A stretch of 42,249 nucleotides of DNA. It comes from Candidatus Omnitrophota bacterium (GTDB lineage: Bacteria; Omnitrophota; Gorgyraeia; Gygaellales; Profunditerraquicolaceae). Shown piece after piece: positions 30,061 to 38,252 of the stretch. The stretch spans positions 1-42,249 of the forward strand of contig JAQUMX010000011.1 of assembly GCA_028717885.1 (NCBI GenBank), written 5' to 3'. Position 1 is the stretch's first letter, and each line of letters starts with the position of its first letter. The notes beneath the pieces were generated by a model that ran no database searches, was not told where the DNA came from, and saw only the letters and a program-made list of their open reading frames with translations. The position numbers and the translations under genes were made by a program.

Positions 30061-30393
30061 ATGAAAATCATTACTAAATTATGGATAGGATTAGGGGTTT
30101 TGATTGTGCTTTCTCCTCTTGGTTTGCTTTTGCCGGAACGTTTTAAGGCTGGGGCGGCATGGGGTGAATGGGGGGCCGAGGAAATAAAAGAACTCATTGG
30201 TTATGTTCCAAAAGGCCTGGAAAAGTTTTCCAGTATTTGGAGCGCGCCAATTCCTGATTACGCATTTAAGGGTTGGGAGCAAAAAGGGATGGGCCAGCTT
30301 AGCTTTGCTTATATAATATCGGCAATTGTAGGTATTTGCCTTGTGATTTTAATTGTGTTATTATTGGGCAGGCTGTTATCCAGGCGGAAATAG
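30061..30393 (+). CDS. nikN: NikN-type small subunit (PDGLE/CbiN-like)
   Basis: A 110-residue protein with an N-terminal membrane helix (LWIGLGVLIVLSPLGLLLPE), an extracytoplasmic loop (AWGEWGAEEIKELIGYVPKGLEKF, IPDYAF) and a C-terminal helix (FAYIISAIVGICLVILIVLLLG). This is the PDGLE-domain layout of the CbiN/NikN subunit that supports NikM. It starts one base after nikM ends. The PDGLE motif itself is replaced by VPKGLEKF. Confidence 0.8.
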   Translation: MKIITKLWIGLGVLIVLSPLGLLLPERFKAGAAWGEWGAEEIKELIGYVPKGLEKFSSIWSAPIPDYAFKGWEQKGMGQLSFAYIISAIVGICLVILIVLLLGRLLSRRK

Positions 30394-30423
30394 AAAGTTG
30401 CCACTAAAGCAACAAATAACTTT

Positions 30424-31263
30424 ATGAAAAGGCATAGCAACAATTTTATTGAACATTCGTTAATTGGGACGCTGGATTTTCTAAAAGAGTCTCTTTTTGC
30501 CGAAGAGTTCGCTTTAAAAAAAGGGTTCCTGCAACTGCTTGATCCGAGAATAAAGGTTTTAACCTTTCTACTGCTGATTATTCAAGCGGTACTTATAAAA
30601 AATATACTTATTTTGTTTTACCTATACGCATTGTGCCTGCTATTGGCAGCGATTTCGAGGATTAATTTGGGGTTTTTTTTGAAACGGACGTGGGTATTTA
30701 TCCCTTTGTTTTCGCTTGTTATTGCCATTCCGGCTTTGTTTAGTATCTTTTCTCCTGGAGAGGCGCTGGTTACATTCAAATTATTAAGTATTAAATTTGT
30801 GATCACCCAGCAAGGTTTGTCCGGAGCCGCCCTGTTTGTCATGCGCGTTATCACTTGCGTATCTTTTGCCGTCCTGATGAGTATTACCACTAAGCACTTT
30901 GAACTATTGAAAGTTTTGCGCATCTTTAAAGTTCCTCAGGTATTTGTGATGATAGCGGGAATGTGTTATAGGTATGTATATTTATTCATTGGGATTATTG
31001 AGAATACCTACCTTGCGATTAAAAGCCGCACTGGCACCAGGATCCATTATAAGAGGGGGCAGCAAATCGTGGCATGGAATATCGCCTACCTCTGGAGCCG
31101 TTCATATTGCCTGAATGAACAGGTTTATCAGGCAATGCTTTCAAGGGGGTACACTGGAGAGCCGGAGGTGTTGAATGATTTTAGGGCAAGAATTAAAGAT
31201 TGGCTCTGGTTATTTTGTGTTTTGGGCATTTGTGCCTTTTTATTTTATTTAAGCCGCCGTTAA
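30424..31263 (+). CDS. nikQ: ECF transporter transmembrane subunit NikQ (CbiQ family)
   Basis: CbiQ/NikQ is the T component coupling ATP hydrolysis to the S component. The 279-residue protein has about six membrane segments, the LDPRIKVLTFLLLII start, and the coupling-helix region around VMIAGMCYRYVYLFIGIIENTYLAIKSRTG and LWSRSYCLNEQVYQAMLSRGYTGEPEVL, matching the conserved SR and RG motifs of T components. It sits between nikN and nikO in the usual order. Confidence 0.92.
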   Translation: MKRHSNNFIEHSLIGTLDFLKESLFAEEFALKKGFLQLLDPRIKVLTFLLLIIQAVLIKNILILFYLYALCLLLAAISRINLGFFLKRTWVFIPLFSLVIAIPALFSIFSPGEALVTFKLLSIKFVITQQGLSGAALFVMRVITCVSFAVLMSITTKHFELLKVLRIFKVPQVFVMIAGMCYRYVYLFIGIIENTYLAIKSRTGTRIHYKRGQQIVAWNIAYLWSRSYCLNEQVYQAMLSRGYTGEPEVLNDFRARIKDWLWLFCVLGICAFLFYLSRR

Positions 31264-31278
31264 AAAAGAGAGATCGAT

Positions 31279-32094
31279 ATGGATAGTCAAATTTTTGAAT
31301 TACGAAATGTTCATTTTTCCTACCTAGGAAAATTCCCTGCTTTATGCGGCATAGATGTAGAAATTAATAGGGGAGAAAAAATAGCGGTTATCGGGGCTAA
31401 TGGTTCCGGAAAATCCACTCTTTTGCAGATGCTTGATGGGCTCATTTTCCCCGGGCAGGGGCAAATCAAAGTTTTCGGCAAAGAATTAAAGGAAAGCGAT
31501 TTTCAGGACGCTGATTTTTCCGAAAATTTCAGGAAAAAGATCGGATTAGTCTTTCAGAATCCCGATGTGCAGCTATTTTGCCCAACCGTACGAGAGGACA
31601 TTCTTTTCGGCCCTTTGCAGCTTGGGATGAAGAAGAAGGAAATCGAGGCGCGTTTAGAGGAAGTAGTCGGTATTTTAGGCATTAATGGGCTCTTGGAGAG
31701 GTCGCCGCATCAGTTAAGCATCGGAGAGAAACGAAAAATCGCAATCGCCTCTACGCTGATTATTAATCCGGATGTCCTGATATTGGACGAACCGACGGCC
31801 GGGTTGGACCCTTTGACTACCAGGCATATTATTGAACTGCTAATAGATGAGAACGCTGCGGGAAAAACGATTATTACTTCCACGCATGACCTGCATATAG
31901 TTGAAGAAATTGCAGACAGGGTTTTTGTTTTTTCCCAGGAGAAAAAAATAATCAGGTCCGGAAACCCTTGTGAAATTTTAGATGACATTCAGTTGTTAGA
32001 GGATAATAACCTGATCCATGTACATAGCCATCGCCATACCGGTAAAACTCATACTCATCCGCACCAGCACTTAGAACATCACCATGAAGGTTAG
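31279..32094 (+). CDS. nikO: ECF transporter ATPase NikO (CbiO family) with histidine-rich tail
   Basis: This ABC ATPase powers nickel uptake. The 271 residues include Walker A (GANGSGKST), the Q-loop (VFQNPDVQLF), the signature LSIGEKRKIAIAS, Walker B (VLILDEPTAGLD) and the switch histidine (TSTHDLH). The last 25 residues are histidine-rich (HVHSHRHTGKTHTHPHQH and more), absent from most CbiO proteins, and likely to bind nickel on the cytosolic side. It ends the porin-nikMNQO run; the next gene has its own promoter. Confidence 0.94.
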   Translation: MDSQIFELRNVHFSYLGKFPALCGIDVEINRGEKIAVIGANGSGKSTLLQMLDGLIFPGQGQIKVFGKELKESDFQDADFSENFRKKIGLVFQNPDVQLFCPTVREDILFGPLQLGMKKKEIEARLEEVVGILGINGLLERSPHQLSIGEKRKIAIASTLIINPDVLILDEPTAGLDPLTTRHIIELLIDENAAGKTIITSTHDLHIVEEIADRVFVFSQEKKIIRSGNPCEILDDIQLLEDNNLIHVHSHRHTGKTHTHPHQHLEHHHEG

Positions 32095-32120
32095 GGGGCG
32101 CTCTGCCGTCTAACTAACTG

Positions 32121-32149
32121 TTGCCCAGCACAATCTGTTATGATAATAT
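32121..32149 (+). promoter_or_regulatory. Promoter of the ZIP-feo unit
   Basis: TTGCCC (32121-32126), a 17-base spacer ending in an extended -10 TGA, and TAATAT (32144-32149). The ATG at 32174 is preceded by AAAGGAAAG. No Fur-type palindrome was recognised here. Confidence 0.65.
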
Positions 32150-32173
32150 ATAGATAAAGGAAAGAAGTTAATT

Positions 32174-32917
32174 ATGGCGAACTTTATTTGGGCGGTTTCC
32201 GCAAGTGTTGTCGTAAGCAGTATATCCCTGATCGGCATTTTTACCCTTTTGCTTAAGGATAAGCTGCTGCAAAAAATATTATTTTTGCTGATCAGTTTTT
32301 CTGCAGGAGGCTTGATTGGAGGGGCATTTCTGCATCTTTTACCGGAAGCGCTGGAAAATTCTGCTTCAGAAATAGTTTTCTCAAACTTGATTATCGGCTT
32401 TATCTTCTTTTTTATCCTGGAAAAATACCTGCATTGGCGGCATTGCCATAATGGGGTATGCAGCGTGCATGTTTTTACCTACCTGAACCTTTTTGGCGAT
32501 GGCGTGCATAATTTTATTGATGGGTTAGTAATCGGTTCAAGTTTTTTGATTAGTGTGCATTTCGGTGTCGTTACGGCGCTGGTGATTATATTCCATGAAA
32601 TTCCGCAGGAGATCGGAGATTTTGGAGTGTTGGTTTACGGAGGTTTCAGTAAGCTTAAAGCACTCTATTATAATTTTTTGACTGCGTTGACTTGTATAGC
32701 GGGGACCATCTGCGGATTTTTCTTAAGCGAGAATATCGCCAACTTCACGCATCTTTTATTGCCTTTTACCGCCGGCGGGTTCATTTATATCGGTGCCTGC
32801 GATCTAATCCCCGAAATCCATAAACAATCCCAATCCAAAAAAAGTGTTTATGCGATCGTAACTTTTATCCTCGGCATTATTTTTATCATCTTGGCAAGGG
32901 CCATAGGAAACCACTAA
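32174..32917 (+). CDS. ZIP-family metal transporter
   Basis: ZIP proteins import zinc, iron or related divalent metals. The 247-residue protein has eight predicted helices. Metal-binding signatures are in the fourth helix (FGDGVHNFIDGLVIG) and fifth helix (IIFHEIPQEIGDFGVL), the standard HNFxDG and HExPxExGD motifs. A short HCHNG loop between helices 3 and 4 is the usual His/Cys variable region. It is followed 24 bases later by split feoB, so iron or zinc is likely, but the metal cannot be assigned. Confidence 0.92.
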   Translation: MANFIWAVSASVVVSSISLIGIFTLLLKDKLLQKILFLLISFSAGGLIGGAFLHLLPEALENSASEIVFSNLIIGFIFFFILEKYLHWRHCHNGVCSVHVFTYLNLFGDGVHNFIDGLVIGSSFLISVHFGVVTALVIIFHEIPQEIGDFGVLVYGGFSKLKALYYNFLTALTCIAGTICGFFLSENIANFTHLLLPFTAGGFIYIGACDLIPEIHKQSQSKKSVYAIVTFILGIIFIILARAIGNH

Positions 32918-32941
32918 CCAAAATAACAGGAAATTTTACAA

Positions 32942-33439
32942 ATGCGTAAAATCGCTATTGCCGGCTCCCCTAATGTCGGTAAATCCGTAATGTTTAATAA
33001 TCTTACCGGCACTTACGCCACGGTATCCAATTATCCGGGTACAACCGTAGAGGTATCGCGCGGCAAGTGTAAAATCGGCAATGAAGAATTCGAAATCATC
33101 GATACGCCCGGGATGTATTCGCTTTTGCCGCTGAGTGAAGAGGAACGGGTTAGCCGCGCCATACTTTTAGAGGAAGAGCCCTGTTGTGTCCTGCACGTAA
33201 TCGATGCAAAAAACCTCGAGCGCATGCTTAGCTTTACCCTGCAGCTTCTGGAGGCCGGAATACCGATAATATTGGTTTTAAATATCATGGATGAAGCAAG
33301 GGGCTTAGGGATAAATATTGATACCGCGCGCCTGGAAAAAGAATTGAATATTCCCGTGGTTGCCACGGTTTCTACTACGGGAGAAGGAATGGATATTTTA
33401 AAAGGAAAGATTGAAGCACATGTCAAAAAGTTTTGCTAA
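32942..33439 (+). CDS. feoB: FeoB G-domain protein, separate from the membrane part
   Basis: This 165-residue protein is the cytosolic GTPase domain of the ferrous iron transporter FeoB: G1 GSPNVGKS, the switch-I NYPGTTVEVSRG, G3 DTPGMYSL, G4 LNIMDEA and G5-like VSTTGEG. In most bacteria this domain is fused to the membrane region. Here it ends (HVKKFC, stop) at the domain junction and overlaps the membrane-part gene by 20 bases in the +1 frame. The overlap and the position argue for a natural split, but a one-base error in the CAAAAAG run would also produce it. Confidence 0.88.
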   Translation: MRKIAIAGSPNVGKSVMFNNLTGTYATVSNYPGTTVEVSRGKCKIGNEEFEIIDTPGMYSLLPLSEEERVSRAILLEEEPCCVLHVIDAKNLERMLSFTLQLLEAGIPIILVLNIMDEARGLGINIDTARLEKELNIPVVATVSTTGEGMDILKGKIEAHVKKFC

Positions 33440-34877
33440 ACATATCGGCTACGATGATCCTCTGGAAATTTATTTATCCAGGCTGGAAGGGCTTTTAAGC
33501 GCCGATTACCGGATTTCCCGGCGTTCTGTAGCTTTGCTGATCCTGCAAGAAGACAAGGAAATTTTAAATTTAGTGCAGGAGAAGGAAAAAACCCATCGGC
33601 AAGAAATCGCGGGAATCATCGAGGAAGCAAAAAAACATTTTTCTCATCCGCTTAATTACATTATCAGCCTCTGCCGCCAGAAGGAAGCTGCTTTGATTTC
33701 CGGGCAGGTAATGTCTGTTAAAAAAAACACAAAAAATTCCTTACGGTCAATTGTTAGCCGCGCGATGATGAATCCTTTTATCGGCGGGCCATTCCTTTTG
33801 CTCGTGCTTTATTACGGATTATATAAATTCGTGGGAGTTTTTGGGGCCGGCGTGTTGGTGAATTTTCTGGAGGAGCATATTTTTTCTTCGCACGTTAACC
33901 CGATCATGATCAGTTTGGTTAAAAACACAGTGCATTTCCAGCCCTTACAGGATTTATTAGTAGGAGATTACGGTATTATTACGCTGGGATTTCGTTACGC
34001 CTTTGCAATTATTTTGCCGATCGTGGCCACTTTTTTCTTTGCTTTTGCGATTATCGAAGATACAGGATATTTACCGCGCCTGGCAATGCTGGTGGATCAG
34101 CTTTTTAAAAAAATCGGGCTTTCCGGTAGGGCAGTTATACCTTTAGTTTTAGGTTTAGGCTGCAGCACTATGGCTACCATTGTTACGCGTACTCTTCCGA
34201 CCAAACGCGAGCGTATTATCGCTACATTGCTTTTGGCTTTGGCAATTCCTTGTTCCGCACAGATGGGCGTGATCATGGGCTTGCTTGGGGATAAGCCATT
34301 GGGGCTGGTGATTTGGCTCTTGGTTATTATCGGCGTATTTTTGATTGTCGGATTTCTTGCCGCTAAAATTATGCCGGGAGAGTTACCGTCTTTTTATATG
34401 GAAATCCCGCCCCTGCGTCTGCCGCACCTCTGGAATATTTTACGTAAAACCTTTGTGCGCCTGAAATGGTATTTTTTCGAAGTTTTACCGCTTTTTGTTT
34501 TTGCCAGCGTGTTTATCTGGTTAGGGCAATTAACGGGCGTCTTTAATTTCCTGGTTAAGATCATGGAGTATCCTATTAGGCTCATCGGCTTGCCTTCTCA
34601 AGCTTCGGTAGCGTTTCTCTTCGGATTTTTCCGCAGGGATTATGGGGCAGCCGGTCTTTACGATTTGAAGAAAGCAGGATTACTTTCGGGGAATCAATTA
34701 GTAATCGGCTGTATTACGCTCACTTTATTCCTGCCTTGTATTGCCCAGCTTCTGATGAATATCAAAGAACGGGGTTTAAGGCTGGGAATAGCAATGTCGG
34801 TTTTTATCCTTTTTTTCTCTTTTGCCGTGGGGTTTGCCGTAAGCCAGATTTTTCTTTTGTTTCATCTGCACATTTAA
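33420..34877 (+). CDS. feoB: FeoB membrane transport part, separate chain
   Basis: I take ATG 33420 (MSKSFAKHIGYDDP) rather than the TTG at 33411, giving 485 residues. An alpha-helical linker of about 95 residues comes first, then two Gate-type repeats with the conserved cysteines in LGLGCSTMATIVTRTLPTKRERI and LALAIPCSAQM. Standard FeoB has GCNVPA and CSARLP at these sites, so this belongs to a divergent FeoB clade. The membrane segment GFFRRDYGAAGLYDL is typical. It should pair with the G protein encoded immediately upstream. FeoA follows after 18 bases. Confidence 0.88.
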   Translation: MSKSFAKHIGYDDPLEIYLSRLEGLLSADYRISRRSVALLILQEDKEILNLVQEKEKTHRQEIAGIIEEAKKHFSHPLNYIISLCRQKEAALISGQVMSVKKNTKNSLRSIVSRAMMNPFIGGPFLLLVLYYGLYKFVGVFGAGVLVNFLEEHIFSSHVNPIMISLVKNTVHFQPLQDLLVGDYGIITLGFRYAFAIILPIVATFFFAFAIIEDTGYLPRLAMLVDQLFKKIGLSGRAVIPLVLGLGCSTMATIVTRTLPTKRERIIATLLLALAIPCSAQMGVIMGLLGDKPLGLVIWLLVIIGVFLIVGFLAAKIMPGELPSFYMEIPPLRLPHLWNILRKTFVRLKWYFFEVLPLFVFASVFIWLGQLTGVFNFLVKIMEYPIRLIGLPSQASVAFLFGFFRRDYGAAGLYDLKKAGLLSGNQLVIGCITLTLFLPCIAQLLMNIKERGLRLGIAMSVFILFFSFAVGFAVSQIFLLFHLHI

Positions 34878-34895
34878 ATCAGGAGTTTTTTTAAG

Positions 34896-35147
34896 ATGCC
34901 AGGAGCTATTGATCACGAGGGAATCGTCTCGTTGGTAGAATTAAAAATAAAAAAGAAGGGGAAGGTAGCGTATCTGCGGGCAAAGGATCGTCACCAGATG
35001 CAGAAGTTGATTGCTATCGGCGCGCTTCCCGGAACGGCAATCGTTTTACTGCAAAAATTTCCTTCTTATGTTTTTGAGCTGGGGCACAGCCAGTTTGCCG
35101 TAGATAAGGAACTGGCGCAGGCTATTTTTGTAAAGGTGAGTAAATGA
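34896..35147 (+). CDS. feoA: FeoA-family SH3-like protein
   Basis: FeoA is a small cytosolic SH3-fold protein that binds FeoB. The 83 residues show the FeoA pattern: LVELKIKKKGKVAYLRA, QKLIAIGALPGTAIVLLQKFPSYVFELGHSQFAVDKELAQAIFVK. Placement downstream of feoB is the reverse of the common feoA-feoB order. Its stop overlaps the start of the PP-loop gene (ATGA), so the next genes may be in the same transcript. Confidence 0.9.
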   Translation: MPGAIDHEGIVSLVELKIKKKGKVAYLRAKDRHQMQKLIAIGALPGTAIVLLQKFPSYVFELGHSQFAVDKELAQAIFVKVSK

Positions 35148-36148
35148 AAGCCATTGCTTTGATCTCCGGGGGGCTGGACAGTACTTTAGCGGCAAGGTTG
35201 ATGCAGGAATTAGGCGTAGAACTGGTATGTTTAAATACAGCCAGCCCTTTTTGCCAATGCAATCACCGTTCCGCTCAGGGGTGTTTTCATGGCGCACAAG
35301 ATGTAGCCAGGAATCTCGGCCTAAAATTAGTCAGCATAAATGTAACCGAGGAATTCCTGCCGATTGTCAGAAACCCCGAGCATGGCTATGGCTCGCACTT
35401 AAACCCTTGTATCGATTGCCGGATCCTGCTTTTTAAAAAAGCAAAGGAGCTAATGCAGAAAGAAGGAGCCTCTTTTTTGGTAAGTGGTGAAGTCTTAGGG
35501 CAGAGGCCGATGTCGCAACGTAAACGCGCTATGCATTTAATTGAAAAAGAAGCAGGGGTAGAAGGCTTGGTCTTGCGTCCTCTTTCCGCCCGGGTCCTGC
35601 CGCCCACGATCATGGAAAAGCAGGGTTGGATTGAAAGAGATAAGTTACTGGCAATTGTCGGCAGGCGCAGAAGCGAACAATTTGCTTTAGCGCAACATTT
35701 CGGGATCAAGGATTACCCCTGTCCGGCAGGAGGGTGCCTGCTTACTGACCCGGGATTTAGCCGGCGTTTAAAAGACCTGATGGAACACGATGAGTTTAAT
35801 CTGGAGAATATTTTATTGCTTAAAATAGGCAGGCATTTCCGCCTCAATAACCAAGCAAAATTAGTCGTAGGCAGGAATGAAGAGGAGAACAAGCGCCTAA
35901 GTAGCTTATCCAGGGAAGGCGACCTGGTTTTTTTACCTGAAGAAGAAGTTGCCGGCCCAACCTGTTTGGGGCGCGGAAAATTCGACCTTCAATTAATAGA
36001 GTTAGCCTGCGGAATTTCCAGTTTCTACTGCGATTTGAATGGCGCGCCTCAGGCAAGCATTCTTTATAATGAATTTTCCGGCCAAAAGCAACGGTTTGAT
36101 CAGGCTATACCTTTAGAGAAGGAAAGGCTAGAAAAGCTACGCATATGA
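35144..36148 (+). CDS. PP-loop ATP-pyrophosphatase, tRNA thiolation-like (MnmA/ThiI relative)
   Basis: PP-loop enzymes adenylate a substrate for sulfur or amine transfer. The protein opens with ALISGGLDSTLAARLM, the SGGxDS loop, within the first 20 residues. It continues with cysteine-bearing NPCIDCRILLFKKAKELM and the SGEVLGQRPMSQRKRAM block, then DYPCPAGGCLLTD, all reminiscent of tRNA thiouridylases. The C-terminal 140 residues (FRLNNQAKLVVGRNEEENKRL, FFIP-type turns, FYCDLN) form an additional domain. A tRNA modification role is inferred. Four-base overlaps on both sides link it to feoA and the radical SAM gene. Confidence 0.75.
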   Translation: MKAIALISGGLDSTLAARLMQELGVELVCLNTASPFCQCNHRSAQGCFHGAQDVARNLGLKLVSINVTEEFLPIVRNPEHGYGSHLNPCIDCRILLFKKAKELMQKEGASFLVSGEVLGQRPMSQRKRAMHLIEKEAGVEGLVLRPLSARVLPPTIMEKQGWIERDKLLAIVGRRRSEQFALAQHFGIKDYPCPAGGCLLTDPGFSRRLKDLMEHDEFNLENILLLKIGRHFRLNNQAKLVVGRNEEENKRLSSLSREGDLVFLPEEEVAGPTCLGRGKFDLQLIELACGISSFYCDLNGAPQASILYNEFSGQKQRFDQAIPLEKERLEKLRI

Positions 36149-37164
36149 AAGAGGCTTTGCTTTACGAAAAGCTGAAGGCAAAAGAAGTGCATTGTTATCT
36201 CTGCGCGCATCATTGCCATATTCAGGATAAGCATTTTGGATTTTGCGGGGTAAGGGAGAATATGGGTGGTGTTCTTTATACCCATGCCTATGGTAAGGCC
36301 ATTGCCGCGCATGTAGACCCGATAGAGAAGAAGCCGCTTTATCATTTTTTGCCCGGGACAGAAAGTTTTTCCCTTGCGACTATCGGATGCAATTTTCGCT
36401 GCGGTTTTTGCCAGAACTGGGAAATCTCTCAGAAGTCCTTTAGGGATAACCAGATTTTAGGCGGTGCGGAATTATCTCCGGAAGAAATTGTTGCACAGGC
36501 TCAAGCTGCTAATTGCCGAAGTATTTCTTACACTTATACGGAACCGACGATATTCTTTGAGTATGCGCTGGAAACCGCAAAACTGGCGAAAGCGAAAAAT
36601 TTAAAGAATATTTTTGTCACTAACGGCTACATGACCGAAGAAGCCTTAAAAACGATCCAGCCTTATTTGGATGCGGCAAATATAGATTTGAAATTTTTTA
36701 AGGAGGATTCCTATAAAAAGATGTGTAGCGGAAGCTTGAGGCCGGTACTGGAAACTATTCGCCTGATGAAGGGCCTGGGAATCTGGGTAGAGGTGACTAC
36801 CCTGATTGTCCCGGGTGAAAACGATTCCCCGGAAGAGTTAAACGCAATCTCAGGATACCTTGCTGCTCTGGATAAAAATATCCCCTGGCATGTTTCGCGT
36901 TTTCATCCGGATTACCGTTTTAATGAATATAGCTTTACTCCCGAAGAAGCTCTAAAGCAAGCTCTGGAAGCTGGTAAGCGTAGCGGCCTTACCTATATAT
37001 ATGCCGGCAATGTCTCCGGGTTCGGCAGTAATACCATTTGCCCTAAATGCAAAAAGTTATTGATTAAACGCAGCGGATTTGATATTTTGAAGTATCATTT
37101 GAAAGAGAATATGTGTAAGTTTTGCGCAGAGAAAATAGCCGGGGTATTTTTAAGCAAAGCTTAG
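36145..37164 (+). CDS. amrS: AmmeMemoRadiSam-type radical SAM protein (AmrS family)
   Basis: The 339-residue protein has the N-terminal zinc-like cysteines CYLCAHHCHIQDKHFGFCGVR, then YGKAIAAHVDPIEKKPLYHFLPGTESFSLATIGCNFRCGFCQNW, with the CxxxCxxC radical SAM motif. A final cysteine group (CPKCKKL, CKFC) completes it. This is the AmrS/pyruvate-formate-lyase-activator-like family, often found beside AMMECR1 and Memo genes. Neither partner is in the window, so the activity is open. The lysine-rich PFL-activating group is less likely because no PFL is seen. It overlaps the PP-loop gene by four bases. Confidence 0.9.
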   Translation: MKEALLYEKLKAKEVHCYLCAHHCHIQDKHFGFCGVRENMGGVLYTHAYGKAIAAHVDPIEKKPLYHFLPGTESFSLATIGCNFRCGFCQNWEISQKSFRDNQILGGAELSPEEIVAQAQAANCRSISYTYTEPTIFFEYALETAKLAKAKNLKNIFVTNGYMTEEALKTIQPYLDAANIDLKFFKEDSYKKMCSGSLRPVLETIRLMKGLGIWVEVTTLIVPGENDSPEELNAISGYLAALDKNIPWHVSRFHPDYRFNEYSFTPEEALKQALEAGKRSGLTYIYAGNVSGFGSNTICPKCKKLLIKRSGFDILKYHLKENMCKFCAEKIAGVFLSKA

Positions 37165-37185
37165 CCTTAACGCGGGAGGTACGTA

Positions 37186-37416
37186 ATGGGGCGTAAAACG
37201 AAGCTAGTCAAGTGGGCATTAGCCCTAGTTCTTATTTTTGCCGGGTTTTTCACGCTGACAAAATCTTTGCAGGCGCAGGCTGATAAAGGCTCCAATATGG
37301 ATATTTCCGCTTCTAAATTGGACCAGGTCTTGGCTGGGCAAGAGCAGATTTTGAAAGATCTGGCAGAAATTAAAGAGAAAGTAACCAATATCCAGCTCTA
37401 TACAAATAAACTTTAA
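37186..37416 (+). CDS. Small exported or membrane-anchored coiled-coil protein
   Basis: A 76-residue protein with a Lys-rich start, one hydrophobic segment (WALALVLIFAGFFTLTKSLQAQA) that may be cleaved as a signal peptide after AQA, and a coiled coil (ISASKLDQVLAGQEQILKDLAEIKEKVTNIQLYTNKL). The Shine-Dalgarno GGGAGG is good. No family is recognised. Similar short coiled-coil proteins are common partners of envelope machinery, but nothing here shows one. Confidence 0.7.
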   Translation: MGRKTKLVKWALALVLIFAGFFTLTKSLQAQADKGSNMDISASKLDQVLAGQEQILKDLAEIKEKVTNIQLYTNKL

Positions 37417-37448
37417 GCAATGAAATCTTGGTCTGCGTTTTCTAAATT

Positions 37449-38252
37449 ATGAAAAAAATAAAAATTGACGCCTTTAGATTGTTGGAAAGAGTCAAAAAAG
37501 AAAAACCGCTGGTGCATCATTTAACCAATTGGGTGACAATCTATGATTGCGCCAATATTGTTAAAGTGCTGGGCGCTTCTCCGGTAATGGCGCACGCAAA
37601 AGAAGAAGTAGGGGAAATGGCGGGAATTGCTTCAAGTCTGGTTCTAAACATCGGAACTCTCACTGTGGATTTTGTAGAGGCAATGAAAATAGCTGCCCGG
37701 GCTGCGAATAAAAAAGGGATTCCTGTAATATTGGATGCCTGCGGAGCCGGAGCCACAGCTTTGCGCAATGAAAAATCTTTCGAGCTGCTGCGGGAATGCA
37801 GGATTGACATTCTTAAAGGCAATGCCTCGGAAATTTCCCGGATTGCCGGAGAAGATGTGCGCACTAAGGGAGTTGATGCCGCGCAAACAAAAAATAACCT
37901 GGTGCAGACGGCAAAAGCTTTAAGCAAAGAATGGGGTTGTGTGGTGGTAGTTACCGGAAAAGAAGACATCGTCGCATCTAAGGATAAATTTTATCTGATT
38001 AAAAACGGGCATCCCAGGATGTCTGAGGTTGTCGGCACCGGCTGTATGGCTACCTCTGTGATTGCTACTTTTGCCGGAGTTTGCCGGGATCTTGCCCTGG
38101 CAGCGGTGGCAGGATTAGTTTGTTTTGAGATTAGTGCGGAATGCGCCGCAAAGAAAACTTCCGGGCCGGGGGCTTTCAAAGAAAAATTATTCGATTGCCT
38201 TTATTTTTTGGATAAAAAGGCAATTGACCGAATGCAAAGAGTAGAGGGATGA
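37449..38252 (+). CDS. thiM: Hydroxyethylthiazole kinase
   Basis: ThiM phosphorylates the thiazole alcohol salvaged for thiamine synthesis. The 267 residues show the family hallmarks: VHHLTNWVTIYDCANIVKVLGASPVMAHAKEEV, LVLNIGTL, ILDACGAGAT, LKGNASEI and the catalytic cysteine in VVGTGCMATSVIATF. The length is standard. It is followed by thiE with a four-base overlap. No THI-box riboswitch is visible in the 32 bases upstream. No thiD is in the window, so the HMP kinase must lie elsewhere. Confidence 0.95.
   Translation: MKKIKIDAFRLLERVKKEKPLVHHLTNWVTIYDCANIVKVLGASPVMAHAKEEVGEMAGIASSLVLNIGTLTVDFVEAMKIAARAANKKGIPVILDACGAGATALRNEKSFELLRECRIDILKGNASEISRIAGEDVRTKGVDAAQTKNNLVQTAKALSKEWGCVVVVTGKEDIVASKDKFYLIKNGHPRMSEVVGTGCMATSVIATFAGVCRDLALAAVAGLVCFEISAECAAKKTSGPGAFKEKLFDCLYFLDKKAIDRMQRVEG

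Noticed and set aside
37417-37448. THI-box riboswitch before thiM
   Set aside because: Only 32 bases lie between genes and no conserved TPP riboswitch sequence is present.
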